In this document: positions 1 through 10,158 of the stretch, piece by piece
How positions within the stretch are numbered: the stretch's first letter is position 1
How the letters are laid out: each line of letters opens with the position of its first letter
Origin: Acetobacter sp. UBA5411
Lineage (GTDB): Bacteria > Pseudomonadota > Alphaproteobacteria > Acetobacterales > Acetobacteraceae
NCBI RefSeq assembly: GCF_002409645.1
Contig: NZ_DHNR01000037.1
Span: 72,746-136,745, forward strand
DNA length: 64,000 bases
Direction of reading: 5' to 3'
The notes under the pieces: generated by a model
The model's input: only the letters and a program-made list of their open reading frames with translations
Told to the model about the DNA's origin: nothing
Databases searched by the model: none
Position numbers and translations under genes: made by a program

Positions 1-2
1 AT

Positions 3-731
3 CCGATTTATCACGAAGGGCAACATTTTCAGGTAAAGGGACCTCTCACTTTCCCTCCTTATTCAGCAGCTCCTCCCGTTCTTATTCAGGCAGGCGTGTC
101 AGAACGCTTTTCGGATGTAGCATCCCGATATGCAGAGGTCATTTTTCCCGTTCTGACAACACCCGCCAGAGCGCGCAATTTTGTCTCTGATTTCCGTCAG
201 AAAATAGCATCAGCAGACCGTGATCCCAGCAAGGTGCGGATACTTCCCGGATGTGTCCCGATAGTTGCAGAAACTGACTGTCGGGCCAAAGAATTTCAGG
301 CGGAACTGGATGCTCTCATCCATCCTCTTGCGGGTCTGACTTTCATGTCCGGGAGCATGAATCATGATCTCTCACAGTATCCTCAGAATGAACTGATACC
401 AGATCTGGATTCCGAAATCCGGGGAAGTCGTGGCCGGTTCGTACCTCTGGTTGCTGAGGCAAGAGCACGCGGGCTGACACTGGAACAAACAGCACGCTCC
501 TATGCACGAGATCTATCGTTTCCTTCTTTTGTTGGCTCCCCGACGACCGTAGCCGATCAGATGATATCGTGGGTGGATGAAACTGGTGTGGATGGCTTTA
601 CGATCATTCCTCCCAACTGCCCCGCTTCAGACAATATGTTTTTCGACTCGTTGATACCAGAACTTCAGCGTCGAGGTGCATTTCGTCGAAATTACGATGG
701 AAGCACTCTCCGCCATCATCTGGGACTCTGA
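3..731 (+). CDS. LLM-class flavin-dependent monooxygenase, 5' truncated by window edge
   Basis: The reading frame is open from base 3, with the family's conserved HEGQHF, VKGPL and IQAG.S blocks lying upstream of the first internal GTG at 96, so the gene starts outside the window. The visible part, about 242 residues, is the C-terminal half of a bacterial luciferase-like monooxygenase of the NtaA/SnaA/DszA/SoxA group. These are FMNH2-dependent enzymes that use O2 to cleave organosulfur or aminopolycarboxylate substrates. The end of the protein carries the usual SFVGSP and VGSP-type region, then a TGVDGF stretch. It is followed on the same strand by a TonB receptor, a flavoprotein-ferredoxin pair and a sulfonate-type binding protein, which favours a role in using organic sulfur. 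The exact substrate cannot be read from sequence. Confidence 0.85.
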   Translation, partial: PIYHEGQHFQVKGPLTFPPYSAAPPVLIQAGVSERFSDVASRYAEVIFPVLTTPARARNFVSDFRQKIASADRDPSKVRILPGCVPIVAETDCRAKEFQAELDALIHPLAGLTFMSGSMNHDLSQYPQNELIPDLDSEIRGSRGRFVPLVAEARARGLTLEQTARSYARDLSFPSFVGSPTTVADQMISWVDETGVDGFTIIPPNCPASDNMFFDSLIPELQRRGAFRRNYDGSTLRHHLGL

Positions 732-809
732 TGTAGAAGAATAAACGTTCCTCTCGTCTCTTTCAGACAACATTCACCGGAGCAGCCCGGTTTCTTATAG
801 GAAAGTATC

Positions 810-3014
810 ATGCTGCAGAAAGATTTTCTTCTCTCACGCTCTTTTGGGTTCTTCATTTTCGCCGGATTTGCAGTAGCTTTCCCTGAAGAATCCCTTATTG
901 CCGCTTCGATACACACCTATCCGAAAGCTAAAGCGGAAGATCACAAAAATGCTGATAAATCAAAAATTAAACGAAAATTTTCGTCAATTATAAGCTCTTC
1001 ATCAGAAAATATTACTGTCCATTCCGGTGGTGTAAGCCGACCTTTACGCAGTACCGTCAATAGTGGCGCTCTAGGGAGCCGTTCCGCATTCGATACCCCT
1101 TTTGCCGTGTCTTCAGTCAATGCAGCGACAATTCAGGCACGTCAGGCTACTGACATCAATGCTGTTTTTGCTCAGGATTCCTCGGTTACGATTGCCAACA
1201 GTGGTAATGGCGCGGCATCAGGAGCAAGTTTCAAGATTCGAGGACTGGCTGTCGATTCACTGAATGGTTACAAAGTGGACGGGCTGGCCATTCCATACTG
1301 GTCAATCGATCTGCCAGTCGAAAATTTCGAAAGCATCCAGATGATCAAGGGTGCCTCGGCCTTTATGTATGGTTTTGGTGCACCGGGCGGAGTGGTCAAT
1401 TTCGAGATCAAGAAGCCCCATGACGCCACAACAGTATCACTGGAAGCAGGCTATCGATCCGATGCTGTCTATCGACAGATGATTGATGCTGGAGGAACAC
1501 TCGTAGATCAGGGTCGCCTGCGCTATCGTTTTTCTTTTGTCAATGAAATCGGAAATCTTTTCAATGGCGGCACAATGCGACGTGACGGTGTGACGTTGGC
1601 ATTTGATGGAAAGATAACCAACTCCCTTAAATGGGATGCCAGCATGTTTTTCATGAAAACTCTTCAGGAAGACATGATTAATACGCTTTCCATTGCGTCG
1701 AATGTCACCTCATTACCATCCATCAGTGGACGGACACAGTTGGGTGCTCGAGGAAGCTGGAAAACGAATGACATGAAAGTGGTCACAGCCGGACTGACCT
1801 GGGATATCAATCCTGACTGGCACTCCCGTCTGTCATATCGCTATTCCGTTCTGGATGAAGATTTTCCAGGCACAATCATGACATTGACGGACAACAAGGG
1901 AAGTTACCACGATAATGCCTTCTTCATTCAAAGGCAGTGGTGGTATAATCAGATTCAGGAAGTGACGGAGGGTCATGTCGATACAGGCCCATTCAGACAC
2001 GACATAGTTGCTGGCATATCGTGGGAACGTCAATTGTATGACACAGACGCCAACGCAACAACAAATACAGTCATTTCCACTGGAAATATCTTCAATGATA
2101 TTCCCTCATTATCCGGTCATATGCCAGCAGATTTCTATCATCCCCGTTTGTATCACTATATTGACTACCAGCAGATCGCTCCATTCCTGAGTGATACCGT
2201 TACCTGGCGAAACTGGTACCTCCTCGCTGGATTCCGTTATACTTGGTATAATGAAAATGATTTTTCTACAGATGGCACAAAGACAGCCAGTCATAGTAAT
2301 ACGCCCGTGACACCGGTCTTTGCCCTGACCTACAAGATAGATCCAGGACTGAATGTCTATTTCAGCTATGTCCGCGCAATGCAGAGCGGTGGACAGGCCG
2401 GAAGCAGTAACGTCAACAGGAATGAAGTCTTTGCGCCCATGGAGAGCAGCAATTACGAACTTGGGGTGAAAATTGCGCGTAAACGTTGGTCTCTGACGGG
2501 AGCTTTATTTCGTCTCGATAGCGGCACTGGTTATACGAATGCGCAGAATTATTACATGCAGGACGGGCTGGCGCGTTATCAGGGTGTGGAAATAAACGGA
2601 GCGTTCGCCATAACGCCGCGTCTGACACTCTCCGGCGGCATTACCTACCTTTCGGCTCTTTATCAGAAAGCCTCTGCATCAATAACAGGAAATCATGTTG
2701 AAGGAACAGCTCCTTTACAGGCGTCTGCCCAGCTTCATTACCGTGTCCCCCATGTCGAAGGCCTAAGTCTGGACGCTTATTTTCGTTACGTAGACTCGAT
2801 GTATGATGGAGCAGCCAACACACTGGCGCTTCCTTCCTACCGGATATGGGACATCGGCGCCAATTACGTCATGCCGGTCGGTAAACATCATATGACCTTC
2901 AGGGGAATGGTACGAAATCTGGGTGGCCAGCGATACTGGACAACTTACGGCAACATGGCTGCACTCCCCGGAGATCCAAGAACGGTCTCCCTCAGTGCGC
3001 GGATAGATTTCTGA
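810..3014 (+). CDS. TonB-dependent outer-membrane receptor (siderophore-receptor type)
   Basis: A 734-residue protein with a hydrophobic N-terminal segment (about residues 10-25), a plug domain (about 95-200, with FKIRG and GVVNF motifs) and a long beta-barrel ending in aromatic F, as outer-membrane barrels do. These receptors import scarce ligands across the outer membrane using TonB-ExbBD energy. By sequence style it belongs to the FhuA/FhuE-like group. Its position between a flavin monooxygenase and a flavoprotein-ferredoxin-binding protein set suggests the cargo is an organosulfur compound rather than iron. That is inference from context only. An AGGAAAG-like ribosome site precedes the ATG at 810. 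Confidence 0.85.
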   Translation: MLQKDFLLSRSFGFFIFAGFAVAFPEESLIAASIHTYPKAKAEDHKNADKSKIKRKFSSIISSSSENITVHSGGVSRPLRSTVNSGALGSRSAFDTPFAVSSVNAATIQARQATDINAVFAQDSSVTIANSGNGAASGASFKIRGLAVDSLNGYKVDGLAIPYWSIDLPVENFESIQMIKGASAFMYGFGAPGGVVNFEIKKPHDATTVSLEAGYRSDAVYRQMIDAGGTLVDQGRLRYRFSFVNEIGNLFNGGTMRRDGVTLAFDGKITNSLKWDASMFFMKTLQEDMINTLSIASNVTSLPSISGRTQLGARGSWKTNDMKVVTAGLTWDINPDWHSRLSYRYSVLDEDFPGTIMTLTDNKGSYHDNAFFIQRQWWYNQIQEVTEGHVDTGPFRHDIVAGISWERQLYDTDANATTNTVISTGNIFNDIPSLSGHMPADFYHPRLYHYIDYQQIAPFLSDTVTWRNWYLLAGFRYTWYNENDFSTDGTKTASHSNTPVTPVFALTYKIDPGLNVYFSYVRAMQSGGQAGSSNVNRNEVFAPMESSNYELGVKIARKRWSLTGALFRLDSGTGYTNAQNYYMQDGLARYQGVEINGAFAITPRLTLSGGITYLSALYQKASASITGNHVEGTAPLQASAQLHYRVPHVEGLSLDAYFRYVDSMYDGAANTLALPSYRIWDIGANYVMPVGKHHMTFRGMVRNLGGQRYWTTYGNMAALPGDPRTVSLSARIDF

Positions 3015-3037
3015 ATTTTGCCGAACAGGAAAACATC

Positions 3038-4621
3038 ATGAACGAGATCATTGCAGATGTTCTGGTTATCGGCGGAGGAATGGCTGCGGGCTGGGCTGCC
3101 ATTTCCGCCGCAAAAACAGGTGCCCGTGTTGTCATCGCGGATAAGGGATTCATGGGAACCAGCGGTGTCACGGCTCCAGCTGGCCCAAACCATTGGTGGG
3201 TACCACCGGAACCAGGATTACGAAAGGCGGCAGTAGAACGCCGACTGGAGAGCACTTTTGGACTAGCGGACCCGGTGTGGATGGAACGCATCATTGACAT
3301 AACATGGCAGTCCATTCCTGAAATAGCCCCATGGTATCCTTTCTCAGGCGACGGCAAAAACGGCACGTTTCGCTCGGGCCTGCGTGGCCCTGAATATCTT
3401 CGCGCCTTGCGGCAATACGCAACAAAACTTGGTGTCATCATTCTGGATCAACATCCTGTTCTGGAACTTCTGGCACGGCAGGATGGCTCCATCGGTGGCG
3501 CGGCAGGTTACGACCGGTTGAATGACAGACCCTGGAATGCCCGGACGGGTGCCGTCATACTGGCGACAGGTGGCTGCGCCTTTCGGTCTGGCTTGCTGGG
3601 GAGTTATAACAACACAGGGGACGGCTACCTCATGGGCGTGGAGGCTGGTGCAGAACTTTCTGGAATGGAATTCTGTGTTTCCTATTCCATTTCTCCTGCC
3701 TGGCTGAGCACACGCACGCTGCCTTATACGGGAGCACGATACTTCAACGCAGAAGGACAGCTCCTGTCCATACCCGGGTGGGACAAGCCTCGCGAGTATC
3801 TCTGCAAATTGGCCGATGCCTTTCGAACTGGCCCGGTTTATGCCGATCTTCACGAAGCACCGGTAGGACTACCCGCTGTTATCAGGGAGATCCAGCCGGC
3901 AACCGTTGCAGCTTTTGAGCGACGTGGTCTCGACATGTTTCAGGATCGGTTTGAAGTCAAACTGTTCGGAGAGGGTACAATCCGGGGAATCGGTGGTCTC
4001 AGGATTATCGATGACGTGTGTGCCACGGCCGTACCTGGACTGTTCGCAGCGGGTGATGCCGCAACACGGGAACATATCGCCGGAGCTACGAGCGGCGGTG
4101 GAGCTCAGAACGCCGCATGGGCACTCTCTTCGGGCGTGCTTTCAGGGACGGGAGCCGCTCGGGAAGCAAAAAAACGCCGCAAGGCACTCAATCAGAGCGA
4201 AAAACTGAACCCTCTTGGAGGTCCGGGATTGCGTCCATCCGATACCATAAAAACTGTTGATAATAAAGCCGCAATACAGACCGCACAAAACGAAATACTC
4301 GATCTGGACAAGGCGCTCTGGCGAAATGAAACCAAACTGAGCTCTTCGGCTTCCCTGCTGGATGCAGCGTGGTCTGAAATACGGAATAATCTGCAAGGCA
4401 GGAATCTGGATGCTGTTTCAGCAAGAGAGACTGCCGCCATGGTCGCAACGGCAAGATGGTGCAATGCCTCCGCACTGGTTCGAAAAGAGAGCCGTGGCAT
4501 GCATGTAAGGGAAGACTATTCTCAACAAAGCCCTGAATATCAGAGCCACATCATCACGGGAGGTCTGGACAAGATCACGTCCTATCTGGAAAAACCCCGC
4601 GTTGCAGAGGTTGTATCGTGA
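3038..4621 (+). CDS. FAD-dependent oxidoreductase, fumarate reductase / APS reductase alpha-like
   Basis: A 527-residue flavoprotein. The N-terminus has the dinucleotide-binding motif GGGMAAGWAA (about residues 11-20) followed by an acidic-end strand. A second FAD contact near LFAAGDAA and the GATSGGGAQNA block lies near residue 345. This is the architecture of succinate dehydrogenase/fumarate reductase flavoproteins and of AprA. The gene ends inside GTGA, overlapping the start of a ferredoxin gene, so the two are translationally coupled and probably form one complex, as AprA and AprB do. A true adenylylsulfate reductase is not established. Similar pairs occur beside sulfonate transport genes, so a role in oxidising or reducing a sulfur compound in the cytoplasm is the working idea. 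Confidence 0.75.
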   Translation: MNEIIADVLVIGGGMAAGWAAISAAKTGARVVIADKGFMGTSGVTAPAGPNHWWVPPEPGLRKAAVERRLESTFGLADPVWMERIIDITWQSIPEIAPWYPFSGDGKNGTFRSGLRGPEYLRALRQYATKLGVIILDQHPVLELLARQDGSIGGAAGYDRLNDRPWNARTGAVILATGGCAFRSGLLGSYNNTGDGYLMGVEAGAELSGMEFCVSYSISPAWLSTRTLPYTGARYFNAEGQLLSIPGWDKPREYLCKLADAFRTGPVYADLHEAPVGLPAVIREIQPATVAAFERRGLDMFQDRFEVKLFGEGTIRGIGGLRIIDDVCATAVPGLFAAGDAATREHIAGATSGGGAQNAAWALSSGVLSGTGAAREAKKRRKALNQSEKLNPLGGPGLRPSDTIKTVDNKAAIQTAQNEILDLDKALWRNETKLSSSASLLDAAWSEIRNNLQGRNLDAVSARETAAMVATARWCNASALVRKESRGMHVREDYSQQSPEYQSHIITGGLDKITSYLEKPRVAEVVS

Positions 4622-4995
4622 TTACAGAAATTCTTTCTGAGCGTTGCAACAATTGCAACACATGTGTCGCAGTCTGTCCTGATCATGTTCTCGACCTAGC
4701 GAAGAACGATCAACCCCCAGCAATCGCACGACCGGATCAGTGTCAGACCTGTTTTCTGTGTGAACTGTATTGTCCGGAAGATGCCATTTACGTTGCCGTA
4801 GTAGTTCCTCGTTCAGAGTTGCAAAATGATCCTATGGGAAATATTCGCAGAGATTATGGCTGGGATGGTCATAAAGAAGAACCTCTGAAAAACTTCTGGC
4901 AACTGGGAGGTCTTTTGCGAGAGGGGGTGATGATTTCTTCTGCACGCTATGCACTTCAGCAATCCGATGACAAGAAACCTGAAAAGAAAATCTGA
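4618..4995 (+). CDS. Ferredoxin-like 2[4Fe-4S] protein, partner of the flavoprotein
   Basis: A 125-residue protein with two four-cysteine cluster motifs: C.NCNTC...CP at about residues 10-20 and CQTC.LCELYCP at about 43-53. The remaining C-terminal part is hydrophilic and matches AprB-like partners in length class. It starts with GTG overlapping the stop codon of the upstream flavoprotein by four bases, which implies coupled translation and a fixed stoichiometry. It likely passes electrons to or from the FAD subunit. The sequence does not show which donor or acceptor it uses. Confidence 0.8.
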   Translation: MITEILSERCNNCNTCVAVCPDHVLDLAKNDQPPAIARPDQCQTCFLCELYCPEDAIYVAVVVPRSELQNDPMGNIRRDYGWDGHKEEPLKNFWQLGGLLREGVMISSARYALQQSDDKKPEKKI

Positions 4996-5031
4996 AGCAA
5001 TCTACGCAGCTTTTTGAGAGGGACCGTCAGT

Positions 5032-6009
5032 ATGAAGACTTTTTTCCCCCGCCGTACATTACTCGGAGCATCTTTTCTCTCATTGCTGCCATTGCCCCTA
5101 CAGGCAGCACACGGATTGTCTGGACCCGTAGATGGGAGCGTCGGGCCCACACTGTTCGTCGGTGATCAGAAGGGAGGTGTACGTTCTCTTCTAAGGGCTG
5201 CCGGACAGCTTGAGCAGTTACCGTATCGTATCCAGTGGGCATCCTTCCCCGTGGGTGCCCCCTTGATCTCCGCCATTGCGTCAGGCGCGCTTGATTTTGG
5301 TTATGTGGGTGATGCAACAGCGACATTCACTTTTGCGGCAGGCAGCCCGCTCAAGGCAATTTCGGCATGGCATGTGGATGGAAAATCCAACGCCCTGCTG
5401 GTGCCCAGAAACAGCAAGGCCCGCACCATGCGGGATCTGATCGGTCGCCGTGTCGCATTTGTCAAAGGCTCACCGGGCCATCTTCTGGTCCTCGCAGCCC
5501 TACGACAGGAAGGTCTTGATGTGGGTCAGATTGCGCAAGCGCCCCTAGCTGCTGCGAATGCAAGAATGGCGCTTTCCAGTGGGTCAGTGGATGCATGGGC
5601 AATCTGGGATCCCTATGCCGCAACGGCTGAACTTGAAGATCATGCCCGTATTCTGCTGACGGCCCACGGTCTGGTTGATGAAGTCGAGTGTGGTATCGCC
5701 AGCGAGGCCGCCATTATCAAAAAACGATCTGAACTGACGGATTTCATGTCACGCGTTGGAAAGGCCCTTGCGTGGGGCGCGACCCATCTGGAAGAACGCG
5801 CCGTCGCTTTTTCCCGGGATACCGGCACACCACTGGACATAGCCCGTGTGTCTTCCTCACGCATGGTGATGACAGCCCTGCCCTCCGTCACGGATGAAGT
5901 CATTGCCATTCATCAGAAAGTGGCCGATCTCTATCAAACTGCCGGTGTCATTCCATCCCGGCTCAATGTTTCCGATTTTTACAATCGATCTTTTCTGATT
6001 CCTGTCTGA
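5032..6009 (+). CDS. ABC transporter substrate-binding protein, sulfonate/nitrate/taurine type
   Basis: About 325 residues. The ATG at 5032 is preferred over the TTG at 5014 because GAGAGGG lies just upstream of it and the protein then opens with a signal peptide containing PRRTLLGAS, which looks twin-arginine-like. The body has the SsuA/TauA signature layout: a ligand-lobe stretch GALDFGYVGDATATFTFAAGSP, LVPRNS, VAFVKGSPGH and DAWAIWDPYAA. Such proteins capture sulfonates or related anions in the periplasm. No permease or ATPase gene lies next to it in the window, so its membrane partners must be encoded elsewhere or have been lost. It is probably co-transcribed with the flavoprotein-ferredoxin pair 36 bases upstream. 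Confidence 0.85.
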   Translation: MKTFFPRRTLLGASFLSLLPLPLQAAHGLSGPVDGSVGPTLFVGDQKGGVRSLLRAAGQLEQLPYRIQWASFPVGAPLISAIASGALDFGYVGDATATFTFAAGSPLKAISAWHVDGKSNALLVPRNSKARTMRDLIGRRVAFVKGSPGHLLVLAALRQEGLDVGQIAQAPLAAANARMALSSGSVDAWAIWDPYAATAELEDHARILLTAHGLVDEVECGIASEAAIIKKRSELTDFMSRVGKALAWGATHLEERAVAFSRDTGTPLDIARVSSSRMVMTALPSVTDEVIAIHQKVADLYQTAGVIPSRLNVSDFYNRSFLIPV

Positions 6010-6303
6010 TTTCCCATCAAACTTTTCAGGATTATTCATTTTTACTCTTGTCAGCCTTACGCCAGCCTGCTGCTCTGCTGATTGCCTCTGCGTAGCCAAA
6101 AACAATAAAGGACGACCTTCAAGGGTTTCTTACAATTATGATTCCTTCGAAGTTTTCTTCCCAATGACCCGAAAAGATAGAAGAACCGTTGATTGAAGGG
6201 ACTATGTCCTTATTTTGGGCTCAATGGACATGTAATGATGGTTCTGAGTAATGACCTTCGCTCTGCGTCTAGGGCGACGCGCGGAGCATTATAGACTCGC
6301 GTT
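6010..6303. other. Intergenic stretch before the transposase remnant
   Basis: No convincing gene, promoter or terminator is visible here. It probably contains one end of the decayed insertion sequence, but terminal inverted repeats could not be matched by eye to the far side near 7.4 kb. Confidence 0.4.
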
Positions 6304-7382
6304 CTACGTAGTGGCGCTGATCCGGTCCAGAAACAGAAAGCGGCGCATGTTGTAGACGACATTGGCCAACCCGATCCTGATGGTGGCACGGGTGATGCCC
6401 CCTATCCGGACAAAACAGTCCTGTCTGTGATTTCTGATCAACAAAGACATGCTCGACACGGGACCGGACGACGGATTTTCTGGCATTTGATCTCTGGGCG
6501 TGTTGGGGCATAGGCTTAAGATGCGGCTTTTTCCTGTGGACCTTTGCGACAAAGCTCTGCTTTTCCATGAAAGCTTCATTGGCTTTTGACCGATAGGCCG
6601 TGTCGGCCCAGACATCAGGTACGGTTGCTGCAATTGAGCAACCCTTCTCTCAATCTCGCACCACCGCTGGCGGCGGCATCTGTCGTCTTCCATTTCCGGA
6701 TCAACCTGAACTTCCGGTCGGTGGAAATATGCCATTTATAGCCAAAGAATGGAATAGCGATATCCGTTGACAGGGTCGTTCCATCACCCTGCCGCTTCAC
6801 TTTAGTGAACTTTAGTGTCTATCGGGCATCTCTGTCTTTGTGCGACAGTTTTGCCGGTCTATCTTTTCATTCTTCGGGGATCAGCCCCGCCCGGAGATCC
6901 GCCTTCTCCTCGCTGGTATTGCGCTGTTTTGGTACCGGCACCAGTGTTGCGTCCAACATCTGCCTGACATTGGCAGGTAGCCAGCATTTCACAGTGTGGC
7001 ATTAAAGCACTCAAGCAATCTTTCAATCGCACTGCCCTGCGTCAGACGTTCACGAAACAGCCAGATCGTTTTGGCATCGGGCACCCGATCTGACAGGCCC
7101 AGACCAGGGAAACTCACAAAAGACAGGAGATTATTGATCCGGTATTCCGTCCGTTCGTCGGAGAGGTTGTTCAGCGTCTGAATCACCAGGATTTTGAACA
7201 TCAGAACCGCATAAAAGGGCGGACGACCGCCTTTTCTTCCATCCGCATAGGCCAGAGCCTTGTGCAGATCAGGTCGAAATGCCTCAAAATCTACGGTCCA
7301 GAAAAAAGGCTTAAAGCTGACCGCCAAGACTACTCAAGCGAGACAAACACCCTTCAACATCAAAGAAACCGGATTGTTTCAT
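6304..7382 (-). pseudogene. IS5-family transposase, decayed
   Basis: Read on the minus strand from 7382, the sequence begins MKQSGFFDVE and then continues in other frames. One piece (7327-6989) holds TVDFEAFRPDL, GRKGGRPPF, LMFKILVIQTLNNLSDERTEY and a DRVPDAKTIWLFRERL block. Another has AIPFFGYK.HIS.DRKFRLIRKWK..DAA. The last piece ends with ITRATIRIGLANVVYNMRRFLFLDRI. These are the successive parts of an IS5-group DDE transposase, scattered over at least three frames with stop codons, so it cannot make a working enzyme. It lies between the two halves of the sulfur-related region. Confidence 0.8.
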
Positions 7383-7525
7383 ATCGCTATTTCTCCGACC
7401 AGAGCCGGAATAATGGAATCATAGAGACAGCATCAAAACCAAAAAGTTTTAGAACCCTCCACGCAACATATCCAAAGTCTATTTTTCAATTAGATACGTT
7501 ATTACTATCCGATATCTAATTATTT

Positions 7526-9964
7526 TTAAAATTCAGCTCTGATCGATCCGAAGAACTGACGTGGAGCACCCAGCAGGATAGACTGGTTATTGAAGGCGTT
7601 TCCGTCGGTATTGTCCATCGTATAACCATTCTGTCCCATGGTGGAGACATAATGCGTATTGGCAAGATTGTAGATGTTGAAAGAAAAGATCAGTCGATGC
7701 ACGGAAAATCCTCTACCTGCGCTGGCTCCGACATCGTGGAGCGTGTAAGACAGACCCAGGTCACTCATCCAGTAAGGAGCGATCTTGTAGTCACCGACAT
7801 AATCAAAACTGCGTCGGCTATAATATTGCGCGTCAACATAAGCCAGAACATTGTGCCATTCATAGGAAAGCCGCGTTTTATACATAAACTTCGGGTATGC
7901 GACGACCTGATGGCCTTTAGTATTGTAGGTTGTGCCACCGCTGGTGATATTCTGACCGTAAACGGAGTGGTTGTAACTGACGCTGTTGAACAGAGCGAGC
8001 CCAGGCAACGGCGTGATCGTCACTCCGCCGTCGATGCCGTTCATCGTCGCACTTCCGACGTTCTGGACTGTAGCTGTTGTGTTGGTAAGCAGAGAACCTG
8101 ACCCAGTATTTGATAAAATCTGCTGAAGACGATTATTGAAATTTGTCCGATAGAGATAGAGACTTCCCTGAACCAATCGATCGGCATATCGATAGCCCGC
8201 AGCAAATGTCCACGCGGTTTCGGGGCGCAATGTGCTCTTCACAGCATCATACGCTGCCTGCGACACGGCCATCGGCGCATTGCTGGAATTATATCCCGAC
8301 TGGGAATAGGCATGTGCATTTTCAGATATATCGAAGAAAATTTGATGATTTTTCAGGAAAATCCAATCCGCGCTGATATGAGGGAGAAAGGCTTTGGCCG
8401 TCGTCAGACTCTCGCTGCTCGCCATGGTGGGAAAACGCAGGGACCAGTTCTGGCCATCCCCCACGCGCGTGGTATTCAGTATTGATTTGAAGCCGAAATG
8501 CACAGCCAATGATCTGACCGGGTGCCACGTATCCTGTACGAAAGCCGTGAATGTATTCGTGTTATATTGCTGCGCCCATAAAGTGCGTCGGGGCACTCCG
8601 TTGAAGCTACCGAATGGATTGAGTGGTGCTCCTTCACCCGGCAAGGGCTGCTGATAGGCATAGGCATCGGTGGAATAATGATTGTTCTCATACCAGACGC
8701 CGGCAGACAGCGCGTGATGGGCGATATTGTAGCTGAGGGAAGATACACCGCCAAAGCGTTCAACAAACGGCTTGCGGACCTGCTCGAAAATCCGTCCGCC
8801 ATTGAGGCGAATGGTATCGTTTGCTTCAGGGCATGGGCTTTCCGTGGCATCCGTGCAGGCATACGGGTTGGCATACGTGCCATGACCGGTTTCCTCATGG
8901 CCATATGCTGTCGTTTTCCAGCGGAGACGGTCCGTGAGTGCCAGATCAGCCGTCACACCACCGAAATAGTCGCCTGATGTCGCCGTGCTGTCGTAATAGG
9001 ATGCGTCTTTTGGATCTGCGACATTCTTGTAAGAGGACGGATAGTTTCCCTGCGATACGGCATAGGCATTACTCCACGCATTGGGCAGGCCATAGAAATT
9101 ATCGAGATTATAGCCATTATTTTTTAGCCAGTTCGGGCTGTAATCCTGATAGTTGACCATCTGGAGCTGGTCCCAGTCGAAAAATGCGCTGACCTGACTT
9201 TGTGTCCCGATCGGCTGCACCAGCTTGGCATTGACCTGTTGCATGAACTGGTCGCCGCCGCCTTTCCACTTGTCTGTGTCGTTACGCATATAAGAAGCAA
9301 AAAACTTTGTTCCACTGTCATTGAGTTTCCCCGAATCAACCCGGAAGAAGGAGTGGTACATCGCATTGCTGCCAAAGGTCTGGGCAACCTGTCCACCAGC
9401 CTTGTCCCGTGGATCCGTCGAGATGTAATTGATGGAGCCACCGAGGTTATTGGTGCTTGGCGTAGATTCAGCACCGGCGCTTTGCGTCACATCCAGACGC
9501 TCCACATTCTCTGCTGAAATAGCCTGAAGTGGATTGAGACCATTGTAATTTCGGAAGGTCGGCTCACCGAGCGGGATGCCGTCCAGACTCATACCAATCT
9601 CATTCTGCACGAAGCCGTGCATATATAACTGGACTGAATAGGTATCGAGACCTTGCGGATCGTCAGACTGAAACTGCACCCCGGGCAGCTGCGCCAGCAC
9701 CTTCAACGGGTTTGTACCGGGAACTTGCTGCTCCATGACCTTCTTACCAAGCTCAACATGCGTGGCGCGCAGGATATGACGAGCACGCACGGCAACATCC
9801 TCTCCTTTTCCAGCCTGAATCGGGTGGATAATCTTGCTGTTTTTCTGCTTCCCCCCCTCAGCATGACTGCCAGCCATGGAAGGTGGCAGTGCGTGTGCCT
9901 GTGACGCGGCCAGAAAAGGAACAATCCAGAGTCCCAGTGACGAATAAGGAATTTTTATTGACAT
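7526..9964 (-). CDS. TonB-dependent outer-membrane receptor
   Basis: An 812-residue receptor. The ATG at 9964 is chosen over the TTG at 9985 because AGGTG precedes it at good spacing and the protein then begins with a signal peptide ending near SQAHA. It has a plug domain at about residues 60-200 (LAQLPGVQF, YMHGF, SLDGIPLGEP, NNLGGSINY) and a long barrel with terminal phenylalanine. It lies divergent from an alkylsulfatase-like dioxygenase, with a perfect palindrome only about 17 bases before its start codon, so the two are probably controlled together. Import of an organic sulfate or sulfonate ester is a reasonable guess, not shown. Confidence 0.85.
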   Translation of the reverse strand: MSIKIPYSSLGLWIVPFLAASQAHALPPSMAGSHAEGGKQKNSKIIHPIQAGKGEDVAVRARHILRATHVELGKKVMEQQVPGTNPLKVLAQLPGVQFQSDDPQGLDTYSVQLYMHGFVQNEIGMSLDGIPLGEPTFRNYNGLNPLQAISAENVERLDVTQSAGAESTPSTNNLGGSINYISTDPRDKAGGQVAQTFGSNAMYHSFFRVDSGKLNDSGTKFFASYMRNDTDKWKGGGDQFMQQVNAKLVQPIGTQSQVSAFFDWDQLQMVNYQDYSPNWLKNNGYNLDNFYGLPNAWSNAYAVSQGNYPSSYKNVADPKDASYYDSTATSGDYFGGVTADLALTDRLRWKTTAYGHEETGHGTYANPYACTDATESPCPEANDTIRLNGGRIFEQVRKPFVERFGGVSSLSYNIAHHALSAGVWYENNHYSTDAYAYQQPLPGEGAPLNPFGSFNGVPRRTLWAQQYNTNTFTAFVQDTWHPVRSLAVHFGFKSILNTTRVGDGQNWSLRFPTMASSESLTTAKAFLPHISADWIFLKNHQIFFDISENAHAYSQSGYNSSNAPMAVSQAAYDAVKSTLRPETAWTFAAGYRYADRLVQGSLYLYRTNFNNRLQQILSNTGSGSLLTNTTATVQNVGSATMNGIDGGVTITPLPGLALFNSVSYNHSVYGQNITSGGTTYNTKGHQVVAYPKFMYKTRLSYEWHNVLAYVDAQYYSRRSFDYVGDYKIAPYWMSDLGLSYTLHDVGASAGRGFSVHRLIFSFNIYNLANTHYVSTMGQNGYTMDNTDGNAFNNQSILLGAPRQFFGSIRAEF

Positions 9965-9980
9965 GCCGCACCTGACCAGA

Positions 9981-10015
9981 GTCAAATTAAACTATATAAA
10001 ATAGTTTAATTTGAC
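9981..10015. promoter_or_regulatory. Perfect inverted repeat, candidate operator copy A
   Basis: Two 15-base arms, GTCAAATTAAACTAT and its exact complement, are separated by ATAAA. The site lies immediately upstream of the ribosome site of the minus-strand TonB receptor. It contains AACTA-N7-TAGTT (9990-10006), which recurs twice more nearby with identical spacing. A repressor or activator site is likely. The protein that binds it is not identifiable here. Confidence 0.65.
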
Positions 10016-10158
10016 ATAAACATATTACATTCGTGCAATATAAGGAATGCCCTACATATTCAATCCATATTTTTTCGTGAAATCATATTTTTAGGCAAGC
10101 TGCCCTGCCTTTCAGCATGAAAAAATCTGATAATATATTGTTATTGCAACAATAATTA

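Noticed and set aside
3038..4995. Assignment of the flavoprotein-ferredoxin pair as true adenylylsulfate reductase AprAB
   Set aside because: The coupling and folds are alike, but length, motifs and gene context (no sat or qmo genes seen) do not establish it.
6240..7440. Terminal inverted repeats and target duplication of the IS5 remnant
   Set aside because: By eye I could not match ends confidently, so element borders are not claimed.
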